The translations under genes were made by a program, and so were the position numbers. A stretch of DNA of 50,454 nt from an uncultured Collinsella sp. Its GTDB lineage: Bacteria; Actinomycetota; Coriobacteriia; Coriobacteriales; Coriobacteriaceae. The stretch covers positions 1-50,454 of the forward strand of contig CAADTZ010000091.1 of NCBI GenBank assembly GCA_900752015.1. The letters are read 5' to 3'. Position 1 is the first letter of the stretch, and each line of letters starts with the position of its first letter. Shown here in pieces: positions 9,084 to 17,690 of this stretch. The notes beneath the pieces are model-generated. The model was not told where the DNA came from. It did no database searches and saw nothing but the letters and a program-made list of their open reading frames with translations.

Positions 9084-9722
9084 ATGGCGTTCGACTTTAA
9101 GAAGGAATGCAAGGAGCTCTACAAACCTGCAAGCAAGCCGAGTATCGTAACTGTCCCGCCTATGAGCTACGTTGCCGTTCGCGGCAAGGGCGACCCAAAT
9201 ACCGAAGGTGGCGAGTATCAAAAAGCCCTGCCGCTGCTTTACGGCATCGCCTATACCGTCAAGATGTCGAAGAAAGGCTCGAGGAGTATCGAGGGCTATT
9301 TCGACTTTGTGGTACCGCCGCTCGAGGGTTTCTGGTGGCAAGACTCCCCGAGCGGCAACATCGACTATGTACGCAAGGACGATTTCAACTTTATCTCGTG
9401 CATCCGCCTACCCGATTTCGTCACCCAAGATGACTTTGACTGGGCAGTCGCAGAAGCCACGACCAAAAAGAAACTGGACTTTTCCGCCGTCGAGCTGCTT
9501 AAAGTTGACGAGGGTCTCTGCGTTCAATGCATGCACACCGGGCCCTACGACAACGAACCGGCGACCGTAAACGCTATGCATGAATACATGACCGAGCAGG
9601 GCTATGTCCCCGACTTCTCAGACTCCCGTTTACATCACGAAATCTATCTCTCCGATCCACGCAAATGTGCACCGGAGAAACTTAAGACTGTGGTTCGTCA
9701 TCCTATCAAGCGCGCTGAATAG
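9084..9722 (+). CDS. GyrI-like small-molecule-binding domain protein
   Basis: Soluble protein of 212 residues that looks like a stand-alone GyrI-like/SHS2 effector-binding domain (YdeE/SAV2435 type). It has the opening pattern VPPMSYVAVRGKGDPN, the central GYFDFVVPPLEGFWW and the C-terminal HTGPYDNEPATVNAMHEYM block, in which an acidic residue lines the ligand pocket. Family members bind cationic amphiphiles, and some protect DNA gyrase or hydrolyse cyclopropanyl esters; the role here is not proven. The SD AAAGGCGG precedes the ATG. The LexA-like palindrome upstream hints at DNA-damage control, which would suit a gyrase-related role. Confidence 0.8.
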   Translation: MAFDFKKECKELYKPASKPSIVTVPPMSYVAVRGKGDPNTEGGEYQKALPLLYGIAYTVKMSKKGSRSIEGYFDFVVPPLEGFWWQDSPSGNIDYVRKDDFNFISCIRLPDFVTQDDFDWAVAEATTKKKLDFSAVELLKVDEGLCVQCMHTGPYDNEPATVNAMHEYMTEQGYVPDFSDSRLHHEIYLSDPRKCAPEKLKTVVRHPIKRAE

Positions 9723-9820
9723 CGTGGAACGTCATTTCACGCGCTAGGTTTAAGCCAGCCAACCAGCCGCCTCCTAGGCCGTCCGGTAATTATCTTGACG
9801 CGGCCCGTCGCATCTTATAT

Positions 9821-9931
9821 CCCCTAGGGGAAATTGCGTCCCGTTCTGAAGCCTCAAACTGGGACACGGTTTCCGCCAGACGCTCCAAGAGGAAAGTGCG
9901 TCCCACTCCGCAGCGTCACGCTGGGACGCAC
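9821..9931. other. Tandem small hairpins between the GyrI-like gene and the histidine kinase gene
   Basis: CCCCTAGGGG (9821-9830) is a palindrome. GCGTCCC (9836) pairs with GGGACAC (ending about 9867). GTGCGTCCCA (9896-9905) pairs perfectly with TGGGACGCAC (9922-9931). They lie between two converging genes and probably act as terminators. Confidence 0.45.
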
Positions 9932-9955
9932 CCTCAGCCCACAGCCTCCTCCGTC

Positions 9956-10009
9956 GACGTTTCCCCAGATAAAACCTGCCAAAATAAACCTGTCCCTATT
10001 TGGCAGGTT
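9956..10009 (-). repeat. A-family palindromic repeat, copy 3
   Basis: On the minus strand it begins at the first base after the kinase stop codon (TAG then AACCTGCC). The stem CCTGCCAAAA/TTTGGCAGG and the 13-base loop TAAACCTGTCCCT (read on +) match copies 2 and 4. The flank is GACGTTTCCCCAGATAAA. Confidence 0.75.
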
Positions 10010-11383
10010 CTAGAGGCGGACGGGGAAGGTGATCTGGTTGCCGTGGCCGCAGACGGAAGCGCTCCCGCCATGGGCCTCGGCGATGGCTCGCACCACGGAT
10101 AGGCCCACGCCCGAGCCGCCCGTCTTGGAGCTGCGCGATACGTCTGCACGATAGAAGCGGTCAAACAATCGGTCCAGGTCGCCTTCGGGCAGCTCGTCCA
10201 CGGCGTTCGATACGACAAGCTCGGCGGCGCCCTTACCCCGACCGCGCGAGGCTGCGCGCAGGCTCAGCTCAATCACGCTGTCCTCGCTTGCGTAGCGCGT
10301 GGCGTTGTCCAGCAGCAACTCAACCACCTGCGCTACCGCTGCAGCGTCGGCATGAGCCCGCACGCCGCTCGCAATCGAAGTCGACAGACGCTTGCCGCGC
10401 GAAACCGCCACTGATTCAAACGGCGCCGCAGCCTTGTCCACGGACTCCGAAAGATCGATCGATGTCATGGTAAAGCCGGCCGAACCCTCGTCCATACGCG
10501 CCAGGAACACCAGACGCTCCGTCAGCGCCGTCAGCCGCGCGACCTGCTCGTGAATGCTCTGCGTCCACTCGCTCTCGCCGCTCTCGATCTCTTGTACCTC
10601 ATTGGCGGCATCAATTACAGCCAGCGGCGTCTTAATCTCGTGGCTCGCGTCGGTAATGAAGCGCTTCTGCTTGCTATAGCTCTCGACCATCGGCCGAATT
10701 ACAGCACCCGAGGCCACCGTCACAATCGCCAATACCGCCAGCCAGCCATTGCAGCTGATCGCTACGCTCGCGCTCAAAAACGAATGAAAGCTTGCAAGCT
10801 CGCGTGAACAGTCGACGAATACATAGGTTGTCTCGTCGCCCTGAACCGTAACCGTATAGCGGTAGTTACCAGAAAAGCCCGAGGTCAAACCCTTGGAATA
10901 CAGTCCTGCAGCGATGCGTACGGCATGCTTGGCGCCCACCGCGGCAATGCGGGCGGTATTGACATCGACCACCTGCCCATCGACAAGCGTCACCGTAAAG
11001 TAGCGCGTGTCGAAGGGAGACTCCGCCGTCATACCTTCAAAATGCCCCACGCGAACGACCTCTCGGTTACCGGCAGCAACTTTACCGGCACCCATATCCT
11101 GGCTGAGATCGTTGGCGGGCTCATCCTCCCCATCAATGCCGCCCTTGCCTGCCACGATGTAGTCCAGGCGCGCATCGACCATTTTACAGACATGCGAATA
11201 ATTAACGATGTTGATGCCGGCAATGATGAGCGTGAGCACCACGGTCACGGCGCCCATGGCAACGAGGATAAACTTGCGACGCAGGCGGCGGCCCAATGCG
11301 TCAACAGCATTTGCCCGCCCTGTACCGCTCGAGGCAGCACGAAACTGCTCCGCCATGCGCTTACACCACGCGCGTACGCTCAC
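10010..11383 (-). CDS. Two-component sensor histidine kinase
   Basis: Membrane kinase of 457 residues: TM1 about 38-61, an extracytoplasmic sensor region to about 203, TM2 about 204-229, no clear HAMP, then HisKA with the phospho-acceptor His248 in DASHEIKTPL. The HATPase domain shows an N box (LLLDNATRY) and a G2 box (GSGVGLSVV). It starts with GTG at 11383, whose bases overlap the TGA of the response regulator gene by four, so the pair is translationally coupled. The signal is unknown. Its stop codon abuts an A-family repeat. Confidence 0.9.
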   Translation of the reverse strand: MSVRAWCKRMAEQFRAASSGTGRANAVDALGRRLRRKFILVAMGAVTVVLTLIIAGINIVNYSHVCKMVDARLDYIVAGKGGIDGEDEPANDLSQDMGAGKVAAGNREVVRVGHFEGMTAESPFDTRYFTVTLVDGQVVDVNTARIAAVGAKHAVRIAAGLYSKGLTSGFSGNYRYTVTVQGDETTYVFVDCSRELASFHSFLSASVAISCNGWLAVLAIVTVASGAVIRPMVESYSKQKRFITDASHEIKTPLAVIDAANEVQEIESGESEWTQSIHEQVARLTALTERLVFLARMDEGSAGFTMTSIDLSESVDKAAAPFESVAVSRGKRLSTSIASGVRAHADAAAVAQVVELLLDNATRYASEDSVIELSLRAASRGRGKGAAELVVSNAVDELPEGDLDRLFDRFYRADVSRSSKTGGSGVGLSVVRAIAEAHGGSASVCGHGNQITFPVRL

Positions 11384-12069
11384 GCCCGCTCGTCTCCCTC
11401 AACAACCTCAAGCGAATACCCCTGGTTGCGCGATGCGCGGATGGCCACGTCGGCACCCAGCGCCGTCAGCTTTTTGCGCAGGTACGAGATATAGACCCAC
11501 ACCACGTTGGCACCTTCGGGCGCGTCCTCGCCCCAAACATCGAGCATCAGGCGCTCGGTGGGCATGCGCGTGCCGGCGTTGCGCATAAAGAGTTCCATAA
11601 GCTGAAACTCACGATTGGCTAGGTGTTCCTCGCCCAAGGGACCTATAAGCGTGCAAGCCGCCGTGTCGAGGCGGACGTTGCCCACACTGAGCGTCGTGGC
11701 GTCAATTGCCGTCGCGGCACGCGTCATGGCACGAATACGAGCGAGCAGTTCCTTGGCGGCGAACGGCTTAGTCAGGTAATCGTTGGCGCCGGCGTCCAGG
11801 CCCTCGACCTTATCGGACACCTCGCTTTTGGCCGTAAGCATGATGATGGGCAGGCGTTTGCCGGCCTCACGCGTGTGCTTGAGCACCTCGATACCGTCCA
11901 TGCCGGGCATCATGATGTCCAGGATTGCGGCGTCATAGTCATTGGCGAGTAGATATTCGAGCGCCGTCAGACCGTCGAGCGCGGTATCGATCTCGTAGTC
12001 GCTATGTTGAAGAATCGCGGTAAGGGCACGAGAGAGGCCGGGTTCGTCCTCGGCAAGCATCAACTTCAT
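11380..12069 (-). CDS. OmpR-family response regulator
   Basis: Response regulator of 229 residues. The receiver domain has the acidic pocket AEDE, phospho-acceptor Asp51 in LDIMMPG and the Lys of KPF. The winged-helix C-terminal domain carries YISYLRKKL and the final wing SRNQGYSLE. It is first in the operon with the kinase. The SD AAAGGAAC lies just before the ATG. Target genes are unknown; the ABC pair at 5.3-8.8 kb is a plausible candidate by closeness only. Confidence 0.92.
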   Translation of the reverse strand: MKLMLAEDEPGLSRALTAILQHSDYEIDTALDGLTALEYLLANDYDAAILDIMMPGMDGIEVLKHTREAGKRLPIIMLTAKSEVSDKVEGLDAGANDYLTKPFAAKELLARIRAMTRAATAIDATTLSVGNVRLDTAACTLIGPLGEEHLANREFQLMELFMRNAGTRMPTERLMLDVWGEDAPEGANVVWVYISYLRKKLTALGADVAIRASRNQGYSLEVVEGDERA

Positions 12070-12237
12070 AGTTGTTCCTTTGGCGCACGGCTATACAGGT
12101 TTCGATACTGCCGATAATAGCGCACCGTCAACCGCCTTAGCGCAGCCTTAGCCGCTCAACCTGTACGTTTTCGAATACGCAGGATATGGCTTAGCCAAAC
12201 TTAAGGCGCAGACACCGAGCGCCTGGACGCATGCTAG

Positions 12238-12269
12238 CCGCGAAGGGACAGTGACTCGTCCTTTCACGG
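12238..12269 (-). terminator. Hairpin after ogt
   Basis: CCGTGAAAGGAC pairs with GTCCCTTCGCGG on the minus strand, with one mismatch, 29 bases after the ogt stop. No long T-run follows, so termination strength is uncertain. Confidence 0.4.
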
Positions 12270-12297
12270 CATCCTAGTTATGCAAATTGTTCGGGCA

Positions 12298-12876
12298 CTA
12301 TTCCTCGTACGCGCCCTCAAGCCGAAGCAGCCACTCCTTGCGGTCGAGGCCACCGGCATATCCGTTGAGCGATCCGTCGGCGGCAACTACACGATGGCAC
12401 GGCACGATGATCGAAATAGGGTTGCGAGCGACCGCAGCCCCCACCGCGCGAGGAGATACAACGGGCGCTTCATTTCCCGGCACACGATGTCGAGCCGCAA
12501 CACGCTGGGAGATCTCGCCATACGTAGCGACCTCGCCACGCGGGATAGAGAGCAGCTCAAACCAAACCTCACGCTGAAACGCCGTGCCAATCAAATGCAA
12601 CGGCGGCGTAAACCGAGGCTCCTGCCCCGCAAAATAAGCATTCAGCCAAGCCCAAGAACGCTCAAGCACCGAAGAAGCCGCACCATTTGCCGGACTCACC
12701 GAAGACATCCCGCCAGCACCAGAAACCGCATCGGAACCCTCGACATGCTCCGTATCTTCTTTGAGCAGCGTAGAGCCAAAGTGCTCCTGCCCCTCAAACC
12801 AAAGCCCCGTCAAACCGCGGCCATCAGCGGCAAGCAGAATCTCGCCCAAAGGCGAAGCAAACGTCGTCGTGACCAC
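12298..12876 (-). CDS. ogt: Methylated-DNA-protein cysteine methyltransferase
   Basis: Suicide repair protein that moves the alkyl group from O6-alkylguanine to its own cysteine. The product has 192 residues. The active site is Cys160 in IIVPCHRVV, and the helix-turn-helix region has GTAFQREVW and ATYGEI. An unusual stretch of about 30 residues rich in Ser, Gly and Ala (about 45-72) sits between the N-terminal domain and the DNA-binding part; it looks like a lineage-specific linker. The start ATG follows AAAGGAGCCGCTGGTGGTCACGA-like sequence, with an SD AAAGGAG somewhat far from it. Confidence 0.92.
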   Translation of the reverse strand: MVTTTFASPLGEILLAADGRGLTGLWFEGQEHFGSTLLKEDTEHVEGSDAVSGAGGMSSVSPANGAASSVLERSWAWLNAYFAGQEPRFTPPLHLIGTAFQREVWFELLSIPRGEVATYGEISQRVAARHRVPGNEAPVVSPRAVGAAVARNPISIIVPCHRVVAADGSLNGYAGGLDRKEWLLRLEGAYEE

Positions 12877-12889
12877 CAGCGGCTCCTTT

Positions 12890-13140
12890 CAAAACTCCGC
12901 AACATAATACCGCGAATTGTGCAGACAACCCCAATCGACCCCGCAGTCACCCCAGGCAGCAGGCGCAACGCGCCGCAGCTGCCGGCCGCGCCCCACAGCC
13001 CCCAAAGGCGGCAGGCGCGAAGCGCCAAGGCCGCCGCCAGGGCCAGGGCCCGCAACAGCCACACGCCCCCACATCAGCCCAGCGGCCCCAACCAACAACG
13101 GCCCCATTGCAGACTGCTCGCAGCAGCGCCACCGCAGGCT
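12890..13140. other. GC-rich, C-skewed intergenic stretch
   Basis: About 250 bases upstream of ogt with strong C over G on the + strand and small GC hairpins (for example TGGCGCTTCGCGCC read on the minus strand). Open frames exist in several frames but have no SD and show low-complexity Ala/Pro/Arg translations. I see no gene here. Confidence 0.4.
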
Positions 13141-13262
13141 GGGGCCGGGCTTAGTTTTCAGAACACTCCGCAGACCAGTGTGGCGCCTTGTCCGCGGCTC
13201 CGAAGGAGCAGGACAAGGCGCCACACATGGTCGAGGACGTTCTGAAAACTAAGCCCGGCCCC
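13141..13262 (-). repeat. L-family long palindromic 3' element, copy 2 (after asd)
   Basis: Perfect 24-bp outer stem, 13141-13164 with 13239-13262. On the minus strand, the asd sense, it reads outer arm, GTCCTC, helix GACCA/TGGTC, a long inner stem (TGTGGCGCC…), loop with GCTCCTTCGGAGC, TGCGGAGT, outer arm. It begins 15 bases after the asd stop. Confidence 0.85.
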
Positions 13263-13277
13263 GCCGGACAGGCCACA

Positions 13278-14303
13278 CTACTCGCAGAGCAGCTTAGCGA
13301 TCTGGACGGCGTTGGTCGCCGCGCCCTTACGGATTTGGTCGCCGCAGCACCAGAAGGTGATGCCACGCGCGGCCTCGGGGTTCGAGATGTCGCGGCGTAC
13401 GCGACCGACCCAAATCAGGTCCTGGTCGGAGGTGTCCATCGGCATGGGGAAGCGGTCGTGCGCATCCTCGGCGCTCATGTCGTCAACTAGCTTGACACCC
13501 GGAGCGGCAGCCAGCGCAACACGGGCCTCGTCAACCGTAATGTCACGCTCGAACTCGAGCGTAATGCTCTCGGAGTGCGAGCGCAGCACAGGCACGCGCA
13601 CGCAGGTGCAGTTCACGCGCAGCTCGGGCAGGTGCATGATCTTACGGCCCTCGTTTTGCAGCTTCATCTCCTCAGAGGTAAAGCCCTCCTCCTTGACGCC
13701 GCCAATCTGCGGAATCAGGTTGCTCGCCAGCTGGGCGGCAAATGCGCGCGGCTCGGGAATCTCCTCGCCACGGCCCAGGGCAGCAAGCTGCGCTTCGAGC
13801 TCGGCCATACCGGGAGCACCGGCACCAGAAGCCGCCTGATACGTCGAGACGATCATGCGCTTCACGCCGGCAAGCTGATGCAGCGGCCACGTGGGAACCA
13901 GGCCGATGATGGTCGCGCAGTTGGGGTTGGCGATAAGGCCGTGATGCCACTTGATGTCGTCGGCATTGATCTCGGGCACGACCAGCGGCACCTCGGGATC
14001 CATGCGGAAGGCATGGCTGTTGTCGACCACGACGGCGCCGCGCTTTACGGCCTCGGGCAGCAATTCCTTGGCGATATCGTCGCCGGCAGCGCCAAGCACA
14101 ATGTCACAGCCCTCAAAGGCCTCGGGGCAAGCTTCCTCAATCACGATCTGCTCGCCGCGGAACTCGACGGTTTTACCCGCGGAGCGTGCACTTGCCAGCA
14201 GCTTGAGCTTGCCAACCGGGAACTCCTGCTCGTTGAGGCACTCGAGCATCTGGGTGCCTACAGCTCCCGTCGCGCCCAAAATAGCAACCGTGTACTGTTT
14301 CAT
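13278..14303 (-). CDS. asd: Aspartate-semialdehyde dehydrogenase
   Basis: Converts aspartyl phosphate to aspartate semialdehyde with NADPH, the branch point to lysine/diaminopimelate and threonine. The product has 341 residues. The Rossmann motif GATGAVG is at 10-16, the catalytic Cys129 lies in ANPNCATI, and the substrate-binding Arg/His region is KIMHLPELRVNCTCVRVPV. The ATG at 14303 has AAAGGGGG upstream and begins the recognisable MKQYTVAILGATG N-terminus; the longer frame upstream is rejected. It lies on the same strand as lysC but 173 bases away with two hairpins between, so it probably has its own promoter. An L element follows the stop. Confidence 0.95.
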   Translation of the reverse strand: MKQYTVAILGATGAVGTQMLECLNEQEFPVGKLKLLASARSAGKTVEFRGEQIVIEEACPEAFEGCDIVLGAAGDDIAKELLPEAVKRGAVVVDNSHAFRMDPEVPLVVPEINADDIKWHHGLIANPNCATIIGLVPTWPLHQLAGVKRMIVSTYQAASGAGAPGMAELEAQLAALGRGEEIPEPRAFAAQLASNLIPQIGGVKEEGFTSEEMKLQNEGRKIMHLPELRVNCTCVRVPVLRSHSESITLEFERDITVDEARVALAAAPGVKLVDDMSAEDAHDRFPMPMDTSDQDLIWVGRVRRDISNPEAARGITFWCCGDQIRKGAATNAVQIAKLLCE

Positions 14304-14377
14304 GCTTCCCCCTTTAAAGGTTGTGGCTTTTGCCCGCACGCCGAGCAGGCCGATTATTGTTGCCAGTGTATACAAGA

Positions 14378-14404
14378 ACGGGGCGGGCACGAAACCCGCC
14401 CCGT
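14378..14404 (-). terminator. GC hairpin between lysC and asd
   Basis: ACGGGGCGGG (14378-14387) pairs perfectly with CCCGCCCCGT (14395-14404). On the minus strand it is followed by TCTTGT, a weak U-tract. It likely ends lysC transcription. Confidence 0.6.
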
Positions 14405-14434
14405 CGAAACGAAACCGAAACGAAACGCCCCGCC

Positions 14435-14466
14435 GTAGATTTTTGAGACATGACCCAAAAATCTAC
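14435..14466 (-). repeat. C-family small palindrome, copy 1
   Basis: GTAGATTTTTG (14435-14445) pairs with CAAAAATCTAC (14456-14466), loop AGACATGACC, ten bases after the lysC stop. A near-identical palindrome lies at 34672-34702. Confidence 0.6.
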
Positions 14467-14476
14467 CGAGCAGTCG

Positions 14477-15865
14477 CTACTTTTTGAGCGCAGCCAGAGC
14501 GGGATCGACCGACGCAGGAGCCTCCAGATCGGAGACCTTCACAATGCCGTTTTCGTCGGAGAAGGCACGGTAAATGGTCCGAATCGCCAGGTCGAAGTCC
14601 TTCTCCTCGACACCGATAATGATGTTGATCTCGTCACAGCTCTGCGAAATCATGCGCACGCTCACGCCGGCCTGGCCGAGCATGCCAAACAGATGGCCCG
14701 AGATACCTGCACGACCGCGCAGGTTACGACCGACGGTCGCGATGAGCGCCAGGCCCTCGACAACCTCGATCTCGAGCGGCTCGACCTCCTGCTGAATGTC
14801 GCCCACAAGCGAGTACAGCGAATCGTGCACATCCTGCTCCTGCACCACGGCGCCAAAGCGGTCGACACCAGTGGGCATGTGCTCGACGGAAACGTCATAG
14901 CGCTCGAAGACCGAAAGCGCGCGGCGCATAAAACCGACACGGGGTTTGGTGCGGTCGCGGGCAACGTTGATGGCGACAAAACCGCGCTTGCCGGTCACAC
15001 CGGTAATGATGGGCTCCGCCTCGCCCTCATCAGCCGTCTCGCTAATGATGGTGCCGGGGTCCTGCGGCGCATTGGTGTTCTTGATGACCAGCGGAATACC
15101 CGCCTCACGCACAGGGAACACGGCCTCCTCGTGCAGGACGCTTGCGCCCATGTACGAAAGCTCGCGCAGCTCCTCGTAGGTAACGCGGGCGATGGGCTGA
15201 GCCTCGGGCACGATGCGCGGATCGGCAGAGTAGAAACCCGAGACGTCGGTCCAGTTCTCGTACAGATCGGCGCCCAGGCACTTGGCCAGAATCGAGCCCG
15301 AGATATCGCCGCCGCCACGATCGAGCAGCTTGATCTGGCCCTCACGCGTCGCGCCGTAGAAACCGGGCATAACAAAGCCGCCCTGCTGACCGTACTCCTG
15401 CACCAGCTCAGAGGTGCGATTCATGCTGAGCGTACCGTCGTGATGGAACGCCACAACCGTCGCGGCGTCCAGGAACGGTAAGCCCAGGTACTCGGCCATC
15501 AGGCGGGCGGTAAAGTACTCGCCACGGCTCACAAGCTCCTCGGTGGAGTAGCCGCCCGAGCGGGCGCGCTCGGCAAAGGCCGCGAACTCCTCACGGATGG
15601 GATAGGTGAGCTCCAGCTCGTCAGCGATATCAAAATAGCGCTGGCCAATGTCCTCGAGCAGCTCCTCACACGACACGTGGTACTTGACGTGCGCGTTGAC
15701 CAAGTAGAGCAGGTCGGTCACCTTGGTGTCGCCCTTAAAGCGGCGACCGCAGGCAGAAACCACCACAAAACGGCGGGCAGGGTCGGCGTCGACAATGGCC
15801 TTGATCTTCTTGAAGTGTTCGGCGTCGGCGACCGACGAGCCGCCAAACTTGGCAATCTTAATCAT
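14477..15865 (-). CDS. lysC: Aspartate kinase
   Basis: First enzyme of the aspartate family pathway, phosphorylating aspartate with ATP. The protein has 462 residues. The amino-acid-kinase domain opens with KFGGSSVADAEHF (5-11 for KFGGSSV) and has SRGEYFTARL and GRGGGDISGS-like motifs. Two C-terminal ACT domains (from about 310) include GRNLRGRAGISGHLFGMLGQAGVSVRMI, the feedback site for lysine/threonine. The SD AAAGG is 13 bases before the ATG, longer than ideal, but no better start is in frame. It is divergent from thrC, sharing a 104-base promoter region, which suggests joint control of the threonine branch. Confidence 0.95.
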   Translation of the reverse strand: MIKIAKFGGSSVADAEHFKKIKAIVDADPARRFVVVSACGRRFKGDTKVTDLLYLVNAHVKYHVSCEELLEDIGQRYFDIADELELTYPIREEFAAFAERARSGGYSTEELVSRGEYFTARLMAEYLGLPFLDAATVVAFHHDGTLSMNRTSELVQEYGQQGGFVMPGFYGATREGQIKLLDRGGGDISGSILAKCLGADLYENWTDVSGFYSADPRIVPEAQPIARVTYEELRELSYMGASVLHEEAVFPVREAGIPLVIKNTNAPQDPGTIISETADEGEAEPIITGVTGKRGFVAINVARDRTKPRVGFMRRALSVFERYDVSVEHMPTGVDRFGAVVQEQDVHDSLYSLVGDIQQEVEPLEIEVVEGLALIATVGRNLRGRAGISGHLFGMLGQAGVSVRMISQSCDEINIIIGVEEKDFDLAIRTIYRAFSDENGIVKVSDLEAPASVDPALAALKK

Positions 15866-15969
15866 GGGCTTGAGGTTACCTTTCTAAAAAGCCTCTGCGA
15901 ACCTACTTTGTGCGCTCTGATACCATGGTTTCACCGATTGGGACCAAGGCATCCGAGGAGCAGTGTTAT

Positions 15970-17487
15970 ATGGGAACTTATCATAGTACACGAGGACGCA
16001 CTTTATCGTGCTCAAGTAAGGTGGCAATCCGTACCGGCATCGCTCCCGACGGGGGTTTGTTTGTCTCGGACGAGCTCGGCACCCAGCAGGTCGACATCAG
16101 CTCGCTTGCAGATAAATCGTACTTTGAAATCGCTCAAGATGTGTTGGGAATGTTACTGAATGATTACACGGCCGAAGAAATTTCGGCGTGTGTCGACGAG
16201 GCATACCGCGGCACATTCGCGAGCGAAGAGGTCACGCCGGTCGTCAAACTCGACGCAGCGCCGGGCACCGACGCTCCTCAAACCTATGTGATGGAGCTCT
16301 TTGGCGGCCCCACGAGCGCCTTCAAGGACGTCGCCCTGCAGATGCTCCCCCGCCTGATGGCCCGCACCTCCGCCAAGGACGGCGGCGCCGAGCGCATCAT
16401 GATCGTCACCGCCACGTCGGGCGACACGGGCAAGGCTGCGCTCGCCGGTTTTGCCGACGCTCCGGGCACGGGCATCACCGTCTTTTATCCCGAGGGCAAG
16501 GTTAGCCGCGTCCAGAACCTGCAGATGTCCACGCAGGAGGGCGACAACGTCGCCGTCTGCGGCATCCGCGGCAACTTTGACGACGCCCAGAGCGCCGTCA
16601 AGCGCATCTTTGCCGATAAGGAGCTTGCCGAGCGTCTGGAGGCCGCCGGCACGGTGCTTTCGAGCGCCAACTCCATCAACGTCGGCCGTCTGGTACCGCA
16701 GGTCGTCTACTACTTTGCCGCCTATGCGCAGCTGTTGCGCGCCGGCGCCATCGAGGCCGGCGACGCCGTGGAGTTCTGCGTACCGACCGGAAACTTTGGC
16801 GATATCCTGGCCGGCTACTATGCCAAGCGCATGGGTCTGCCCGTCGCCAAGCTCGTCGTGGCGAGCGACAAGAACAACGTGCTGGCTGACTTCCTGACTA
16901 CCGGCGTCTACGACCGCAACCGCCCGTTCTTCACGACCATCTCGCCGTCGATGGACATCCTCATCAGCTCCAACCTGGAGCGCATGCTGTACTTCCTGTC
17001 CAACGGCGACTGCGAGCTCGTTGCCGGCCTTATGGAGCAGCTGGCACAGACTGGTCGCTACGAGGTTCCCGCCGACCTGCTGGCAAAGATTCAGAGCGTC
17101 TTTGGCTGCGGTTGGGCCAGCGAGGACGAGGTCCGCACTGCCATCAAGAGCTGCTGGGACGCGAACGGCTACGTGATCGACCCGCACACCGCCTGCGGCT
17201 ATCACGTCTTTGAAAAGGTCGCTCCCACCGAGGACGCCAAGGCTCGCGTGCTGCTTTCGACCGCCAGCCCCTACAAGTTCCCGCGCGCCTGCTGCGACGC
17301 CCTGGGCCTCGATGTTCCCGAGGACGACTTTGAGGCCATGCGCGTGCTCGAGCAGGCCACCAATACGGTCGCCCCGGCACAGCTCGCCGAACTCGAGTCC
17401 AAGCCCGTCCGCTTCGAAGACGTCTGCGACGTCGATGAGATGGCCAGCTACGTAGAGCAGGCTGCAAAAAAGATGGCAACCAACTAA
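15970..17487 (+). CDS. thrC: Threonine synthase
   Basis: PLP enzyme that turns O-phosphohomoserine into threonine. The product has 505 residues, the length of the long (E. coli-like) class. The PLP lysine is Lys119 in GGPTSAFKDVA. The N-terminal YHSTRG and IAPDGGLF motifs and ATSGDTGKAA are present. The ATG at 15970 has GAGGAG 12 bases upstream and starts the family's MGTYHSTRG; the 20 extra residues of the longer frame are not conserved-looking. It is probably co-transcribed or co-regulated with thrB, although a terminator-like hairpin and a long palindrome lie between. Confidence 0.94.
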   Translation: MGTYHSTRGRTLSCSSKVAIRTGIAPDGGLFVSDELGTQQVDISSLADKSYFEIAQDVLGMLLNDYTAEEISACVDEAYRGTFASEEVTPVVKLDAAPGTDAPQTYVMELFGGPTSAFKDVALQMLPRLMARTSAKDGGAERIMIVTATSGDTGKAALAGFADAPGTGITVFYPEGKVSRVQNLQMSTQEGDNVAVCGIRGNFDDAQSAVKRIFADKELAERLEAAGTVLSSANSINVGRLVPQVVYYFAAYAQLLRAGAIEAGDAVEFCVPTGNFGDILAGYYAKRMGLPVAKLVVASDKNNVLADFLTTGVYDRNRPFFTTISPSMDILISSNLERMLYFLSNGDCELVAGLMEQLAQTGRYEVPADLLAKIQSVFGCGWASEDEVRTAIKSCWDANGYVIDPHTACGYHVFEKVAPTEDAKARVLLSTASPYKFPRACCDALGLDVPEDDFEAMRVLEQATNTVAPAQLAELESKPVRFEDVCDVDEMASYVEQAAKKMATN

Positions 17488-17499
17488 ACCCCTTATAAG

Positions 17500-17529
17500 G
17501 CGCCGGCGAAAGCCGGCGCACCTTCTTTT
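17500..17529 (+). terminator. Terminator after thrC
   Basis: GCGCCGGC-GAAA-GCCGGCGC (17500-17519), followed by ACCTTCTTTT, 12 bases after the stop. Confidence 0.65.
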
Positions 17530-17565
17530 ATCAGATACCTACCGGGATGATGACGAACGTGCATA

Positions 17566-17677
17566 GCGTGCCTGGCTGTTTAGTTCGTCGCGAGTTCCGC
17601 ACGCAAAGGAAAGCACTTAATGTGCTTTCCGTCTTGCGCAGGACTGCCCGAGCAGCGAACTAAACAGCCAGGCACGC
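17566..17677. repeat. Long palindrome in the thrB leader (divergent L-like element)
   Basis: A perfect 22-bp outer stem joins 17566-17587 with 17656-17677, and an inner hairpin GGAAAGCAC/GTGCTTTCC lies inside. Read on the minus strand it has GCTCGGGCA and TGCGGAA near the junction, similar to the L family's loop, but the match is loose and the position differs: it sits before thrB, ending 13 bases before its ATG and running right up to the SD. Confidence 0.6.
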
Positions 17678-17690
17678 CAGGAGGACTCAC

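Noticed and set aside
12280..13245. 321-codon + strand frame over ogt and the GC-rich gap
   Set aside because: It runs antisense through ogt and then through C-rich low-complexity DNA and into the L palindrome; no SD and no recognisable domain.
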